Source of the DNA: Agromyces marinus | Lineage (GTDB): Bacteria; Actinomycetota; Actinomycetes; Actinomycetales; Microbacteriaceae | Assembly (NCBI RefSeq): GCF_021442325.1 | Contig: NZ_CP087879.1 | Location: 2,852,001 to 2,916,000, forward strand | Direction: 5' to 3' | Length of the DNA stretch: 64,000 bases | Shown here: positions 1 through 7,437 of the stretch, piece after piece | How positions within the stretch are numbered: the first letter of the stretch is position 1 | Layout: every line of letters begins with the position of its first letter | Notes under the pieces: generated by a model | The model's input: the letters and a program-made list of their open reading frames with translations, nothing else | Told to the model about the DNA's origin: nothing | Databases searched by the model: none | Made by a program: the position numbers and the translations under genes

Positions 1-138
1 TTCGCGCTGCTCATCGGCCCGCTGTGCGGCATCGCGATCCCGATGTTCGCCGTGCGGCGCCCGCAGACGACCCGTGGCGGGAGGCCGGACCGGGACATCC
101 GGCGCCCCGCCACGGGTGCGACGCCCGTGCAGGCCTGA
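1..138 (+). CDS. C-terminal end of an integral membrane protein (partial)
   Basis: The open frame runs in from the left edge and stops at TGA 136-138. The first 19 or so residues are hydrophobic (FALLIGPLCGIAIPMFAV) and are followed by a basic, Pro/Arg-rich tail. This fits the last transmembrane helix and cytoplasmic tail of a multi-pass transporter such as an MFS protein, but too little remains to name a family. A 12-bp inverted repeat lies inside the tail (70-81 with 106-117), so termination may begin inside the gene, or the tail may not be conserved. Confidence 0.55.
   Translation, partial: FALLIGPLCGIAIPMFAVRRPQTTRGGRPDRDIRRPATGATPVQA
70..117 (+). terminator. Inverted repeat near the 3' end of the first gene
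   Basis: Twelve-base perfect arms at 70-81 (ACCCGTGGCGGG) and 106-117 are separated by 24 nt, which themselves contain CCGG pairs. The element lies within the last codons of the partial gene and before the convergent MerR gene. No U-run follows, as is usual for high-GC actinobacterial terminators. The role is inferred. Confidence 0.4.
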
Positions 139-167
139 ACTCGCGCAGACGTGAGCCCCGGCATCCG

Positions 168-926
168 CTACAGGTTCTGTTCGGCGTAGACCCGCAACGC
201 GTCGCGCACGAGTTCCGCTCCCGACTCGCCGCCGTAGTTGGCCGCGAAGCGCGGGTCGGCGACGTACATCTCGCCGAGTCCCGTGACGTAGCCCGCGACA
301 TCGCCGCCGGGTTCGGCGGCCGGGGTTCCGGGGATGCCGGTGAGCCACTCGACGTGCCGCTTCGCGAGGGCCTGCGCCTCGGTGCTGTCGGGCGCGATGC
401 CCGATTCGGCGGCCGCAGCCCAGTCCCGGCCGAGTTCGGCGGTGCGCTCCTGCCATGCGGCTCGATCGTCGGCGCCCATGCCGCGCCACCAACGGTCGCC
501 CTCGCGGTACGCCTCGGCGCCCCAGCGCTGCTCGACCTCGTCGCGGTACTGCGCGTGGTCGAAGCCGTCGAACATGTCCTTCGCCATGATCGGTTCCTTT
601 CCTTCCAATGAATCGATGGTCCGTTCGACCGACGCGATCTGGCGCGCCAGCCGGTCCTGCTCCTGGCGGAGCCAGCCGAGGTGGCCGGCGAGCGCGTGCG
701 CCTCGTCGGCCTGACCGGCCAGCACGTCGCCGATCGCCGGGAGCCCGAGCCCGAGTTCGCGGAGCAGCAGGATCCGCTGCAGTCGCACGAGCGACGGGCG
801 GTCGTAGTAGCGGTACCCGTTCGCGCCCACCCTGCTGGGCGGGAGCAGCCCGAGGTCGTCGTAGTGCCGAAGCGTGCGGCTCGTGGTGCCCGCGAGTCGC
901 GCGACCTCCTGAATCGACCAGTCCAT
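168..926 (-). CDS. MerR family regulator with TipAS effector domain (TipAL-like)
   Basis: This 252-residue protein has a MerR helix-turn-helix at the N-terminus (residues about 3-70, with RTLRHYDDLGLLPPSR), a coiled-coil linker (about 75-110) and a C-terminal TipAS-like domain (about 118-250) rich in Trp and Gly. TipAL proteins bind hydrophobic or thiopeptide drugs in the C-terminal domain and activate efflux or self-protection genes; the ligand here is unknown. The start is the ATG at 926-924. TACGGT (938-933) ends 6 nt upstream, so the mRNA is probably leaderless. A perfect palindrome at 942-958 is the likely operator. The gene is convergent with the membrane gene at the left edge. Confidence 0.88.
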   Translation of the reverse strand: MDWSIQEVARLAGTTSRTLRHYDDLGLLPPSRVGANGYRYYDRPSLVRLQRILLLRELGLGLPAIGDVLAGQADEAHALAGHLGWLRQEQDRLARQIASVERTIDSLEGKEPIMAKDMFDGFDHAQYRDEVEQRWGAEAYREGDRWWRGMGADDRAAWQERTAELGRDWAAAAESGIAPDSTEAQALAKRHVEWLTGIPGTPAAEPGGDVAGYVTGLGEMYVADPRFAANYGGESGAELVRDALRVYAEQNL

Positions 927-941
927 ACGACAACCGTAGAA

Positions 942-958
942 CTTGACGTTGCGTCAAG
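942..958. promoter_or_regulatory. MerR operator: CTTGACG-TTG-CGTCAAG palindrome
   Basis: Perfect 7-bp arms with a 3-nt centre sit immediately upstream of the -10 hexamer TACGGT (938-933) of the TipAL-like gene. The right arm also holds a TTGACG -35-like hexamer on the minus strand. MerR proteins bind such dyads between -35 and -10, so autoregulation is likely. Confidence 0.7.
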
Positions 959-989
959 GTCAAGCGGATGCCGTTGCGCCCGACCCATT

Positions 990-1027
990 CGCGATATATC
1001 GTGTTTTCATACACGCGATATATCGCG
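990..1027. promoter_or_regulatory. Twin PadR-type operators CGATATATCG
   Basis: Two AT-rich palindromes stand out from the GC-rich surroundings: CGATATATCG at 992-1001, and the same core within CGCGATATATCGCG at 1014-1027. Their centres are 24 bp apart. They lie just upstream of the DUF4097-padR operon. PadR regulators that sit beside membrane or DUF4097 genes usually repress their own operon, so these are its probable binding sites. Confidence 0.75.
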
Positions 1028-1048
1028 ATTTCCACGAAGGAGCACCCC

Positions 1049-1906
1049 ATGGCCATCGAGAAGTGGGTCGTCAATCCCGGCGAGACCCGGGTCGTCGACC
1101 TTGAACTCGTCCGCAAGCTCAAGGTCGGGATCATCGGCGGCAAGGTCGACGTGATCGCGCACGACGAACCCGGCGCGCGCGTCGAGGTGTCGAACGTCAC
1201 GGGCAAGGACCTCATGATCCAGATCGACGGCGACGTGCTCGAGATCGACCACGCCCAACTGCGGTGGGACAACTTCCTCGAGGTGTTCAAGGGCTTCCGC
1301 GGAAGCGCCAAGGCCGAGGTGACGATCCTCGCCCCGCGCAGCGCGGCCCTCAAGCTCGGCGTCGTCTCGGGCGACGCACTCGTGACCGGGTTCGAGACCG
1401 ACGGCAGGTTCAGCTCGGTGTCGGGCGATCTCGTGATCGACTCGCACACCGGCGACATCGAGTGCTCGACCGTCTCGGGCGAGGTCGCCGTCGGCGACCA
1501 CACCGGGCGCGTCACCGCGCACACCGTCTCCGGCGACATCGCCATCACGGGCGAGGTCGCCTCGTTCAACGCCGACACGGTCTCGGGCGACATGATCCTC
1601 GACGTCCGCGGCACCCCCTCGCGCATCGACACCAACTCCGTCTCGGGCGACCTCACCGTGCGCTTCGACGCCGGCAGCGGCGCGCGCTACCGGGTCAACA
1701 CCGTCAGCGGCTCGCTCCTGCTCGACGACACCCAGATCAAGGGCACGCTCGGCAAGGGGTTCGAGCGCGTGACCGGCGACCTCGAGGGCACCTGGCTCGA
1801 TCTCGGGGCCAACAGCGTCTCCGGAAGCATCTCGGTCATCCGGCGCCAGCCGGCCCCCGCGGAACCCGACGCCGAGCAGTCCGCGACCGCCGAGGCATCC
1901 GCATGA
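1049..1906 (+). CDS. DUF4097 family beta-helical protein in a PadR operon
   Basis: The protein has 285 residues with no signal peptide. After an N-terminal sandwich-like part, residues about 105-270 repeat a VSGD/VSGS motif roughly every 20 residues, the pattern of a DUF4097 right-handed beta-solenoid. The start is ATG 1049, preceded by GAAGGAG (1036-1042); the frame extends further upstream, but that part lies inside the operator palindromes. The stop overlaps the padR start (ATGA at 1903-1906), so the two are translationally coupled. DUF4097 proteins often accompany PadR regulators, and their function is not known. The operon is probably induced when PadR releases the twin palindromes upstream. 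Confidence 0.85.
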   Translation: MAIEKWVVNPGETRVVDLELVRKLKVGIIGGKVDVIAHDEPGARVEVSNVTGKDLMIQIDGDVLEIDHAQLRWDNFLEVFKGFRGSAKAEVTILAPRSAALKLGVVSGDALVTGFETDGRFSSVSGDLVIDSHTGDIECSTVSGEVAVGDHTGRVTAHTVSGDIAITGEVASFNADTVSGDMILDVRGTPSRIDTNSVSGDLTVRFDAGSGARYRVNTVSGSLLLDDTQIKGTLGKGFERVTGDLEGTWLDLGANSVSGSISVIRRQPAPAEPDAEQSATAEASA

Positions 1907-2514
1907 CCCCGCCCGTCTTCGCCCACGGCAACCTGCGCCTCTACCTGCTGGCGCTGCTCGAGGAGCAGCCACGCCACGGGTACGAGCTCATCCAGGCGCT
2001 CTCCGACCGGTTCGGGGGCACCTACTCGCCGAGCGCGGGCACGATCTACCCGCGCCTGGCCAAGCTCGAGGCGGAGGGCCTCGTCGCCAAGACCGCCGAC
2101 GGCCGCAAGTCGGTGTACGAGATCACCGACGCCGGGCGCGCCGAACTCGACGCCCGCCGGCACGAGCTCGACGCGATCGAGGAGGATGTGACGGACTCGG
2201 TCCGCCGCCTCGCCGAGGGCGTCCGCGCCGAGGTCGACTCGGCCATGCGCACCCTCCGCGCCGAGCTCGCGACGGCCGCGCGCGAGGCCAAGCGCACCGC
2301 GACGCAGACGAGCTCGACCGCGAACCCGCACGCCGAGTCGAACCGCGCCGTCCACGAGGCCGACCTCGTCCTGAACGAGTTCCGCCAGCACCTGCGCACC
2401 GAGCTGCGCCGTCAGGCCGGCCGCGGGCGCGTGTCGGCCGACACCGTCGCCCTGCTGCGCACCAGGCTCGCCGACGTGCGTGCCGAGATCGCGAAGGAGC
2501 TCGCGGGGGCGTAG
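1903..2514 (+). CDS. PadR family transcriptional regulator
   Basis: The 203-residue protein carries a winged helix (residues about 8-85) with the PadR hallmarks LYLLALLEEQPRHGYELIQ and GTIYPRLAKLEAEGLV. A charged, Ala/Arg-rich helical C-terminal region follows, probably for dimerisation; it is longer than in minimal PadR proteins (about 110 residues). It starts at ATG 1903, overlapping the DUF4097 stop by 4 nt. It is the likely repressor acting at the two CGATATATCG sites upstream of the operon. The effector is unknown. Confidence 0.93.
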   Translation: MTPPVFAHGNLRLYLLALLEEQPRHGYELIQALSDRFGGTYSPSAGTIYPRLAKLEAEGLVAKTADGRKSVYEITDAGRAELDARRHELDAIEEDVTDSVRRLAEGVRAEVDSAMRTLRAELATAAREAKRTATQTSSTANPHAESNRAVHEADLVLNEFRQHLRTELRRQAGRGRVSADTVALLRTRLADVRAEIAKELAGA

Positions 2515-2536
2515 CGCAGGCACCGATACTGTCCTC

Positions 2537-2938
2537 ATGCGCTCGGCATCCGCCCTCCTGCTCATCGTTGTCGCGTCGGGGACGACCGCGTGCGCGGCCG
2601 TCCCCGACGCGCCACGCGTGCACCGGGCCGACGGCACGATCCTGCTTGCGGCATCGAACCCTCCCGACGCCGCCATGGACGCGATCGTCGCGGGAACGCT
2701 GACGCGGACCGAGAACGGATGCCTCGCGCTCGACGATCTCGATGGCCTGCACGTCCTCGAGTTCCCGTATGGGACGACCCTCGCCGACGACGGCGAGACC
2801 GTCGAAGTGCCGGGGCTCGGACCGCTTCGGATCGGGGACGCCGTCGAGGGCGGCGGCGGGTACCTGGACGTCGCGGACGCGCCCGACGAATGCCGTACCG
2901 GGAACGACTTCGCGATCTGGCAGACCGTGCTCGAGTGA
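2537..2938 (+). CDS. Small secreted protein, probable lipoprotein
   Basis: A 133-residue protein starts with a short signal peptide (MRSASALLLIVVASGTTAC). The Cys at position 19 could be lipidated, but the lipobox (TTAC) lacks the usual Leu at -3. The mature part is acidic with no recognised domain. ATG 2537 is preferred over the upstream frame because it starts the signal peptide, and GATACT ends 6 nt before it. It stands alone between padR and a GNAT gene. Confidence 0.6.
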   Translation: MRSASALLLIVVASGTTACAAVPDAPRVHRADGTILLAASNPPDAAMDAIVAGTLTRTENGCLALDDLDGLHVLEFPYGTTLADDGETVEVPGLGPLRIGDAVEGGGGYLDVADAPDECRTGNDFAIWQTVLE

Positions 2939-3023
2939 GCGGCGCGGATGCCGCGACGCCCGGGTCGCAGCAGGACCGCGCACCGTGAGTGCGGATGTCG
3001 GCGGCATCCGCTTGCATGGACGC

Positions 3024-3539
3024 ATGACCGAGGTTTCGCTGCGCCCGTGGTCGGAATCCGACCTCGACCTGCTGCGGCGTGCCAACGCGCCCGAACTCAT
3101 GGAGCATCTCGGCGGACCGGAGACCGACACGCAGGTGCTCGCCCGTCACGAGAAGTACCTGCGCGGATGGCGTGACGGCTCTTCTCACATGTACGCGATC
3201 GTGACGCCCGATCACCCGGCCGGGGTCGGCACGATCGGGTTCTGGGCGCGAACCGACGACGGGCGGGTGCTGTTCGAGGTCGGGTGGACCGTGCTCGCCG
3301 CGTTCCAGGGCCGCGGGTTCGCTCGGGCTGCGCTCGGGCTGCTCCTCGACGAGGCTCGCACCGTCGACCCGTCGCGCCCGATCGCCGCCTACCCGCGCGT
3401 CGGGAACGCCGCGTCGAACGCGCTGTGCCGCGGCGCCGGCTTCGTCCTCGAGGGCGTCGAGGAGTTCGAGTTCCCCAAGGGCACCCGGCTGCCGTCGAAC
3501 GTGTGGGTGCTTCCGGCTCCCGGGCCCGGCACGGCGTAG
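3024..3539 (+). CDS. GNAT family N-acetyltransferase (RimJ/RimL-like)
   Basis: The 171-residue protein has the RimJ/RimL opening (VSLRPWSESDLDLLRRANAPE), the central acetyl-CoA-binding core (VGWTVLAAFQGRGFARAAL, Q-x-x-G-x-G/A loop) and the typical ending NAASNALCRGAGFVLEG. It should transfer an acetyl group from acetyl-CoA to an amine; the substrate cannot be told. ATG 3024 begins the conserved fold. Its stop codon TAG (3537-3539) is also the first half of the -10 hexamer of crcB downstream. Confidence 0.85.
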   Translation: MTEVSLRPWSESDLDLLRRANAPELMEHLGGPETDTQVLARHEKYLRGWRDGSSHMYAIVTPDHPAGVGTIGFWARTDDGRVLFEVGWTVLAAFQGRGFARAALGLLLDEARTVDPSRPIAAYPRVGNAASNALCRGAGFVLEGVEEFEFPKGTRLPSNVWVLPAPGPGTA

Positions 3540-3548
3540 CCTCGACGC

Positions 3549-3968
3549 GTGCCCCCGGTTCTCGCGGTCTTCGTCGGCGGCCTCGCCGGCACCGGCCTGC
3601 GCCTCGCGCTCGACGTGCTGCTGCCCCACCCCGACCACGGGTTCCCGTGGTCGACGTTCATCGCGAACCTCGTCGGGACGTTCGTGCTCGGCTGGCTCGC
3701 CGGGGGGCTCTGGACGAGGCCCTCGACGCCGACCTGGCTGAAGGCCGGTATCGGGTCCGGCCTCATCGGCTCGTTCACGACGCTCTCGGCCGTGATGGGC
3801 TCGGTCGCGATCCTCGATCGAGCGGATGCCACGGGCCTTGCCGCCCTATACCTGTTCGCGTCGCTGGTGGCCGGCCTGGCCCTCGCGGCGGCGGGCCTGA
3901 GGCTCGGCTCGACGCTCGCGCACCGCCCGATGCCGACCGAGGTCACCGACGACGGGGCGACGCTATGA
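3549..3968 (+). CDS. crcB: Fluoride exporter CrcB, first subunit
   Basis: A 139-residue, four-helix membrane protein with the Fluc/CrcB signatures GGLAGTGLRL, the helix-1/2 Asn in STFIANLVGTFVLG, and GLIGSFTTLSAVMG (the Phe/Thr fluoride path). GTG 3549 is chosen because it begins the first helix; TAGCCT (3537-3542) ends 6 nt before it, so this mRNA is probably leaderless. The stop overlaps the start of the second crcB by 4 nt. Actinobacterial Fluc channels are commonly encoded as such pairs and assemble as heterodimers in the cytoplasmic membrane. I saw no fluoride riboswitch upstream. Confidence 0.92.
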   Translation: MPPVLAVFVGGLAGTGLRLALDVLLPHPDHGFPWSTFIANLVGTFVLGWLAGGLWTRPSTPTWLKAGIGSGLIGSFTTLSAVMGSVAILDRADATGLAALYLFASLVAGLALAAAGLRLGSTLAHRPMPTEVTDDGATL

Positions 3969-4333
3969 GCCCGCTTGTGATCACGGCCGTGCTCGTCGCG
4001 GGCGCCGTCGGCGCGGTCATCCGCTACCTGCTCTCGAAGGCCTACCCGGTCCGCCCCGGGCATCTGCCGGGCGGCATCCTCGTCGTCAACGTCGTCGGGT
4101 CGGGGATCGCGGGCGCGGTCATCGGGCTCGCCGAACGGGCCGCCCTGTCGGCCGACCTGCGGCTGGTGCTCGTGACCGGCTTCTGCGGAGGGCTGACGAC
4201 GTTCAGCACGTGGTGCGTCGAGACCGTCGAACTCGCCGACGGCGGCCGGTGGCGCGCCGCGATCCTCAACGTGCTGGTCACGCTCGCGCTCGGCATCGGC
4301 GCCGCACTCGGCGCCTACCTGCTGGTGCGGTAG
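3965..4333 (+). CDS. crcB: Fluoride exporter CrcB, second subunit
   Basis: The 122-residue paralogue of the preceding gene has GAVGAVIRYLLS, the conserved Asn in ILVVNVVGSGIAGAVIG, and GFCGGLTTFSTWCVE, which is the Fluc motif GFCGxxTTFST. Four transmembrane helices are visible. It starts at ATG 3965 inside an ATGA overlap with the first crcB. The two products should form one dual-topology-derived heterodimeric fluoride channel. Confidence 0.92.
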   Translation: MSPLVITAVLVAGAVGAVIRYLLSKAYPVRPGHLPGGILVVNVVGSGIAGAVIGLAERAALSADLRLVLVTGFCGGLTTFSTWCVETVELADGGRWRAAILNVLVTLALGIGAALGAYLLVR

Positions 4334-4360
4334 CAGCAGGCATCCTGATAAACTCTCTTT

Positions 4361-4831
4361 ATGAGCCTCGCGCTGGAGTACGAAGCAGCAACGCGGGATG
4401 GCGAACTCGCGCGCCTGCGTCGCGTGCTCGCGGCGCGTGCGATGCTCGCAGAGGGCCAGACCCAACGCGAGGTCGCGAGACGGCTCGCCGTCACGCAACC
4501 CGCGATCAGCTACCAGGTCGCCAAAGAGCGCACCGATGGCGTGCGACCAAGTGAACTCGTCGCCGCTGGACGTTCCGTGCTTCGCCAGGTCGCCGAGCAG
4601 CGAGGATTCACCGATCTCGCAGTGTTCGGGTCCGCCGCCCGCGGAGATGACCGAGAGGACTCCGACGTCGACCTGCTCGTGCAGCCCCCGCCCGGCGCCG
4701 ATCTCTTCGACATGCTCCACCTGGAGGAAGCACTCGAGGCGATCCTCGACCGTCGCGTCGACCTCGTCAGCTATCGAGGACTCGACCCCCGGCGGGATCG
4801 CGACATCCTCCGTGACAGGGTGCCGCTGTGA
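4361..4831 (+). CDS. MNT-type nucleotidyltransferase antitoxin with N-terminal HTH
   Basis: The 156-residue protein joins an N-terminal HTH (residues about 18-60, GQTQREVARRLAVTQPAISYQ) to a minimal nucleotidyltransferase domain (about 75-150). The active-site motif GSAARGDDREDSDVDLLV is intact (GS-x9-D-x-D). MNT proteins neutralise HEPN (HepT) RNase toxins by adding AMP to them; the HTH suggests autoregulation. TAAACT (4349-4354) ends 6 nt before the ATG, so the mRNA is probably leaderless. The stop overlaps the truncated hepT-like gene. Fewer GC-ending codons than the neighbours suggest horizontal acquisition. Confidence 0.85.
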   Translation: MSLALEYEAATRDGELARLRRVLAARAMLAEGQTQREVARRLAVTQPAISYQVAKERTDGVRPSELVAAGRSVLRQVAEQRGFTDLAVFGSAARGDDREDSDVDLLVQPPPGADLFDMLHLEEALEAILDRRVDLVSYRGLDPRRDRDILRDRVPL

Positions 4832-5073
4832 TGGATCATCGCATCGCGAAGGAACTGCTGCACATCCAGCATTGGCTCGAGATAGCGGCATCCATCGTCG
4901 CCAGAGGCAAGGACGCCTACTCAGCCGATGAGGTGGCTCAGGAAGCGGGCGCTCGCCCTCGCGCCACTGTTCGCGGAGGCAACGGCCGCCCTCGACGCCG
5001 ACGACACCACCGGTTGACGGCGCCGATCGCTCCGGAAGGACCGGCCGCGGCGCGCGCTACAGCATCGCCATGA
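4828..5073 (+). pseudogene. Truncated HEPN (HepT/DUF86) toxin gene
   Basis: The first 40 or so residues look like the start of a HEPN toxin partner (RIAKELLHIQHWLEIAASIVA, then a YSADEV/QEAG segment). From about 4945 the frame becomes Arg/Pro-rich and non-globular. The region coding for the catalytic R-x4-6-H motif and the rest of the four-helix bundle (normally about 110-140 residues) is missing. In another frame the same DNA reads RALALAPLFAEATAALDA and stops at 5015-5017, which looks like the tail of a different protein. A deletion fusing two genes is the simplest reading. Confidence 0.7.
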
Positions 5074-6226
5074 TCTGCCGGGCGATCATCCGACCGGCGC
5101 GGTTCGCGCCGATGGTCGACGCCTGCGGACCGTACCCGGCGAGGAAGACCCGCGGGTCCTGCCAGGCGGCGCCCTGGCCGACCGTGACGCCGCCCGCCTT
5201 CTCGCGCAGTTTCAGCGGCGAGAGGTGACGGAGTTCGGGACGGAAGCCGGTCGCCCAGATGATCGCGTCGGCTCGGACCGACGTGCCGTCCGCCCACACG
5301 ACGCGATCGGGTTCGATCCGGTCGAACATGGGCTTCGCGACGAGCAGGCCCCGATCGATGCCCGCGACGATCCGGCGGTTCTTCGGAACCCCGGTTCCGC
5401 TCACGATCGACGGCAGTGCCCGGCCGGCTCGCGCGGCCTCGTCCTGCTTCGACACGGCCGCCGATGCGCCCTCGAGGTCGAGTTCCTGCCGATCGAGCCA
5501 GTCGATCGGCCGTCGCGAGACCCAGGTCAGAGCGGATGCCACGCCCTCGAGTTCGAGCATGAACCCGATCGCCGACGTTCCACCGCCCACGACGACGACG
5601 TGCAGGTCGCGGAAGTCCTCGGCCTCGACGAAGTCGGAGGTGTGCAGGTGGCGACCTCGGAAGTCGCCCATGCCCGGGTAGTAGGGCACGAAGGGCGAAC
5701 CCCAGGTGCCGGTCGCGTTGACGAGGAACGACGCTCGGAGCTCGCCGCGCGGCTCGGGTGGGGGCGGAGCCTCCTCGAACGTCTTGCGCCGCCTGCCGAA
5801 GAACCCGCGCGCCTTGAGCTCCTCCGTCGGCTGCGGACTGAGGTCGCGGTAGCCGACCCGGATGTCGACGCCGTCGTTCTCGACGTGCCGGACGTCGATC
5901 GGACGATGCACCCGCAGCCCGTAGTGGTCCTCGAAGCGCCCGTAGTAGTCGGCGACCACGTCCCTGGCCGGAAGCGCCCGGTCCGCGGTCTCGAAACTGA
6001 GTCCGAGCTCCCCCATGCCCGGCAGGTCGTTCACCTTGTGCGCCGTTCCCAGGCGCAGCGACGACCAGCGATGCTGCCACGCGCCGCCCGGCCCGGGGGC
6101 GCGATCGAGCATGACGAAATCCTCGTCGGCGACGAGTTCGAAGCGTCGCAGGTAATAGGCGACGGACAGCCCCGCCTGCCCGGCACCGATCACCGCGACC
6201 TTCACACGGTCGGGGATCGCTTCCAC
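5057..6226 (-). CDS. FAD/NADPH-dependent flavin monooxygenase (CzcO/FMO-like)
   Basis: The 389-residue protein has an N-terminal FAD Rossmann motif (VAVIGAGQAGLSVAYYL, residues about 9-25), GPGGAW near residue 45, a second dinucleotide site (VVVVGGGTSAIG, about 192-203) and a C-terminal ATGFRPEL typical of flavoprotein monooxygenases and CzcO-type oxidoreductases. The likely reaction is NADPH-dependent oxygenation of a small substrate, as in Baeyer-Villiger or N-hydroxylating enzymes, but the substrate is unknown. The short strand-specific motif FxGxxxHtxDF is present as DFRGRHLHTSDF. It is a single gene, antisense to its neighbours. Confidence 0.85.
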   Translation of the reverse strand: MEAIPDRVKVAVIGAGQAGLSVAYYLRRFELVADEDFVMLDRAPGPGGAWQHRWSSLRLGTAHKVNDLPGMGELGLSFETADRALPARDVVADYYGRFEDHYGLRVHRPIDVRHVENDGVDIRVGYRDLSPQPTEELKARGFFGRRRKTFEEAPPPPEPRGELRASFLVNATGTWGSPFVPYYPGMGDFRGRHLHTSDFVEAEDFRDLHVVVVGGGTSAIGFMLELEGVASALTWVSRRPIDWLDRQELDLEGASAAVSKQDEAARAGRALPSIVSGTGVPKNRRIVAGIDRGLLVAKPMFDRIEPDRVVWADGTSVRADAIIWATGFRPELRHLSPLKLREKAGGVTVGQGAAWQDPRVFLAGYGPQASTIGANRAGRMIARQIMAML

Positions 6227-6330
6227 CCCTCCATCCCACCATGTCCGGGGCGCCCGATCGGCCAGCGGGCGGGCCTGCTCAGCACCTCCACAGCACCGCC
6301 GCGTCGAGCGGCCGGGACCTCGCGCGATGC

Positions 6331-6336
6331 TAAACT
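6331..6336 (+). promoter_or_regulatory. -10 hexamer TAAACT for the DUF3073 gene
   Basis: TAAACT in an AT-richer patch predicts transcription from about 6343, giving a leader of roughly 70 nt before ATG 6415. This gene is therefore expressed with a normal leader and Shine-Dalgarno, unlike many in this window. Confidence 0.5.
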
Positions 6337-6414
6337 ATCGATCGGGATTGTTCATTGATCAGAGCGCCGGGTGACGACCATCCCATCCGGCCAGACGTCG
6401 TAAGGGGGTCACGC

Positions 6415-6612
6415 ATGGGGCGCGGCCGTCAGAAAGCCAAGCACACCAAGGTCGCTCGGGAGCTGAAGTACTTCAGCCCTGCCACCGACTACAGCGCGCT
6501 CGAGCGCGAGCTCACGGCTACGAACCACGACCATGACGACGAGATGTCGAAGTGGGCAGAGTACGCCGACGACGACACGTACGTGACCGACGACGGGTCG
6601 CACCGCTCCTGA
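6415..6612 (+). CDS. DUF3073 family small conserved actinobacterial protein
   Basis: A 65-residue protein begins MGRGRQKAKHTKVARELKYF, the invariant start of DUF3073, followed by an acidic tail (NHDHDDEMSKWAEYADDD). Such proteins are nearly universal in actinobacteria and of unknown function; the basic head and acidic tail suggest nucleic-acid or ribosome association, which is a guess. TAAGGGGG (6401-6408) is the ribosome-binding site for ATG 6415. An in-frame upstream start would add non-conserved residues. Confidence 0.9.
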   Translation: MGRGRQKAKHTKVARELKYFSPATDYSALERELTATNHDHDDEMSKWAEYADDDTYVTDDGSHRS

Positions 6613-6624
6613 CCGTCTCCTGAG

Positions 6625-6650
6625 CACCCCGCTGCGGTCGCGGCGGGGTG
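6625..6650. terminator. Bidirectional terminator between DUF3073 and the LLM oxidoreductase
   Basis: CACCCCGC at 6625-6632 pairs perfectly with GCGGGGTG at 6643-6650 across a 10-nt loop. It sits exactly between two convergent genes, whose stops are at 6612 and 6651. Confidence 0.75.
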
Positions 6651-7433
6651 TCATTCGGTTGCGGTCACCGCGTCCCGCCACCCGGCGACCTCCTCGACGA
6701 ACCGCTCGAACTCCCCGAGCGTTCCGTTCGCGGTGATCGCCCGGAGCACGATCTCGTCGACCACGTCGAACGCGCCGAGCGCGGCGCCGTGATCGAGCGT
6801 CGCGTCGATGGGCTGCACGCCGAGCCGCTCGAAGTTCGCCGCGTACGCCCGGTACGACCCGTAGCGATCGGCCTCGCGTACCAGTTCGGCTCGGGCGCCC
6901 TCGTCGACGATCGTGCGCAGGTACAGCACCCCGCGCACGGCGCGAGCCGTGCCGTCGGGTTCGCGCGCCTCGTGCCGGAGCACGGTCATCGCCTCGGTCG
7001 CGGCAGCGGGCGTGAGCCAGTTCAGCACGACGGCATCCGCTCGTTCGGCCGCGAGGCGCCGCATGCCCGGACCGAGCGCGCCCACCGCGATGCGCACCGG
7101 GCGACCTTCGCGCAGGGTCTCGATGCCGGAGCGGACCAGTGCCGACGGCTGCTCCGCGCGCCCGGAGCCGATGCCGATCGTCGTGCGCGCGGCGGGCAGC
7201 GCCGCCAGGTCGAGGGATGCCGCGGGGCGACGGTCGAGCGGGATCACGCCCGTCGCGAGCCCCAGCCGCTCGGAGGACCCGGCCACGGCGGCCAGTCCGG
7301 CCAGCGAGTCCCCGTGCGGGACGTCGTTCAGCCAGAGGGCGTGGAACCCGAGGCGTTCCAGGCGCGGCGCGAGGGCGCGCAGCACGGCATGGTCGGTCGT
7401 GCCGGGCAGGCCGAGGGAGAGCGCCGCACGCAT
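6651..7433 (-). CDS. LLM-class flavin-dependent oxidoreductase
   Basis: The 260-residue protein resembles the luciferase-like monooxygenase fold: a strand-helix start (LSLGLPG), HALWLNDVPHGDSLAGLAA, LATGVIPLDRRPAASLDLAALPA, then IGIGSGRAEQPSALVRSG, matching the flavin/F420-binding elements of the LLM family. It is shorter than typical members (about 300-350). ATG 7433 begins 4 nt after the purM stop, so it is the second gene of a purM transcript. Whether it uses FMN or F420, and its substrate, cannot be told. Confidence 0.78.
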   Translation of the reverse strand: MRAALSLGLPGTTDHAVLRALAPRLERLGFHALWLNDVPHGDSLAGLAAVAGSSERLGLATGVIPLDRRPAASLDLAALPAARTTIGIGSGRAEQPSALVRSGIETLREGRPVRIAVGALGPGMRRLAAERADAVVLNWLTPAAATEAMTVLRHEAREPDGTARAVRGVLYLRTIVDEGARAELVREADRYGSYRAYAANFERLGVQPIDATLDHGAALGAFDVVDEIVLRAITANGTLGEFERFVEEVAGWRDAVTATE

Positions 7434-7437
7434 CGCG

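Noticed and set aside
968-1048. An N-terminal extension of the DUF4097 protein from ATG 968
   Set aside because: It would be encoded by the twin operator palindromes and lacks conservation-like sequence; ATG 1049 has a good ribosome-binding site.
3480-3548. Fluoride riboswitch before crcB
   Set aside because: The predicted transcript begins at or near the GTG start (TAGCCT 6 nt before it), leaving no room for an aptamer, and no crcB-motif pairing was seen.
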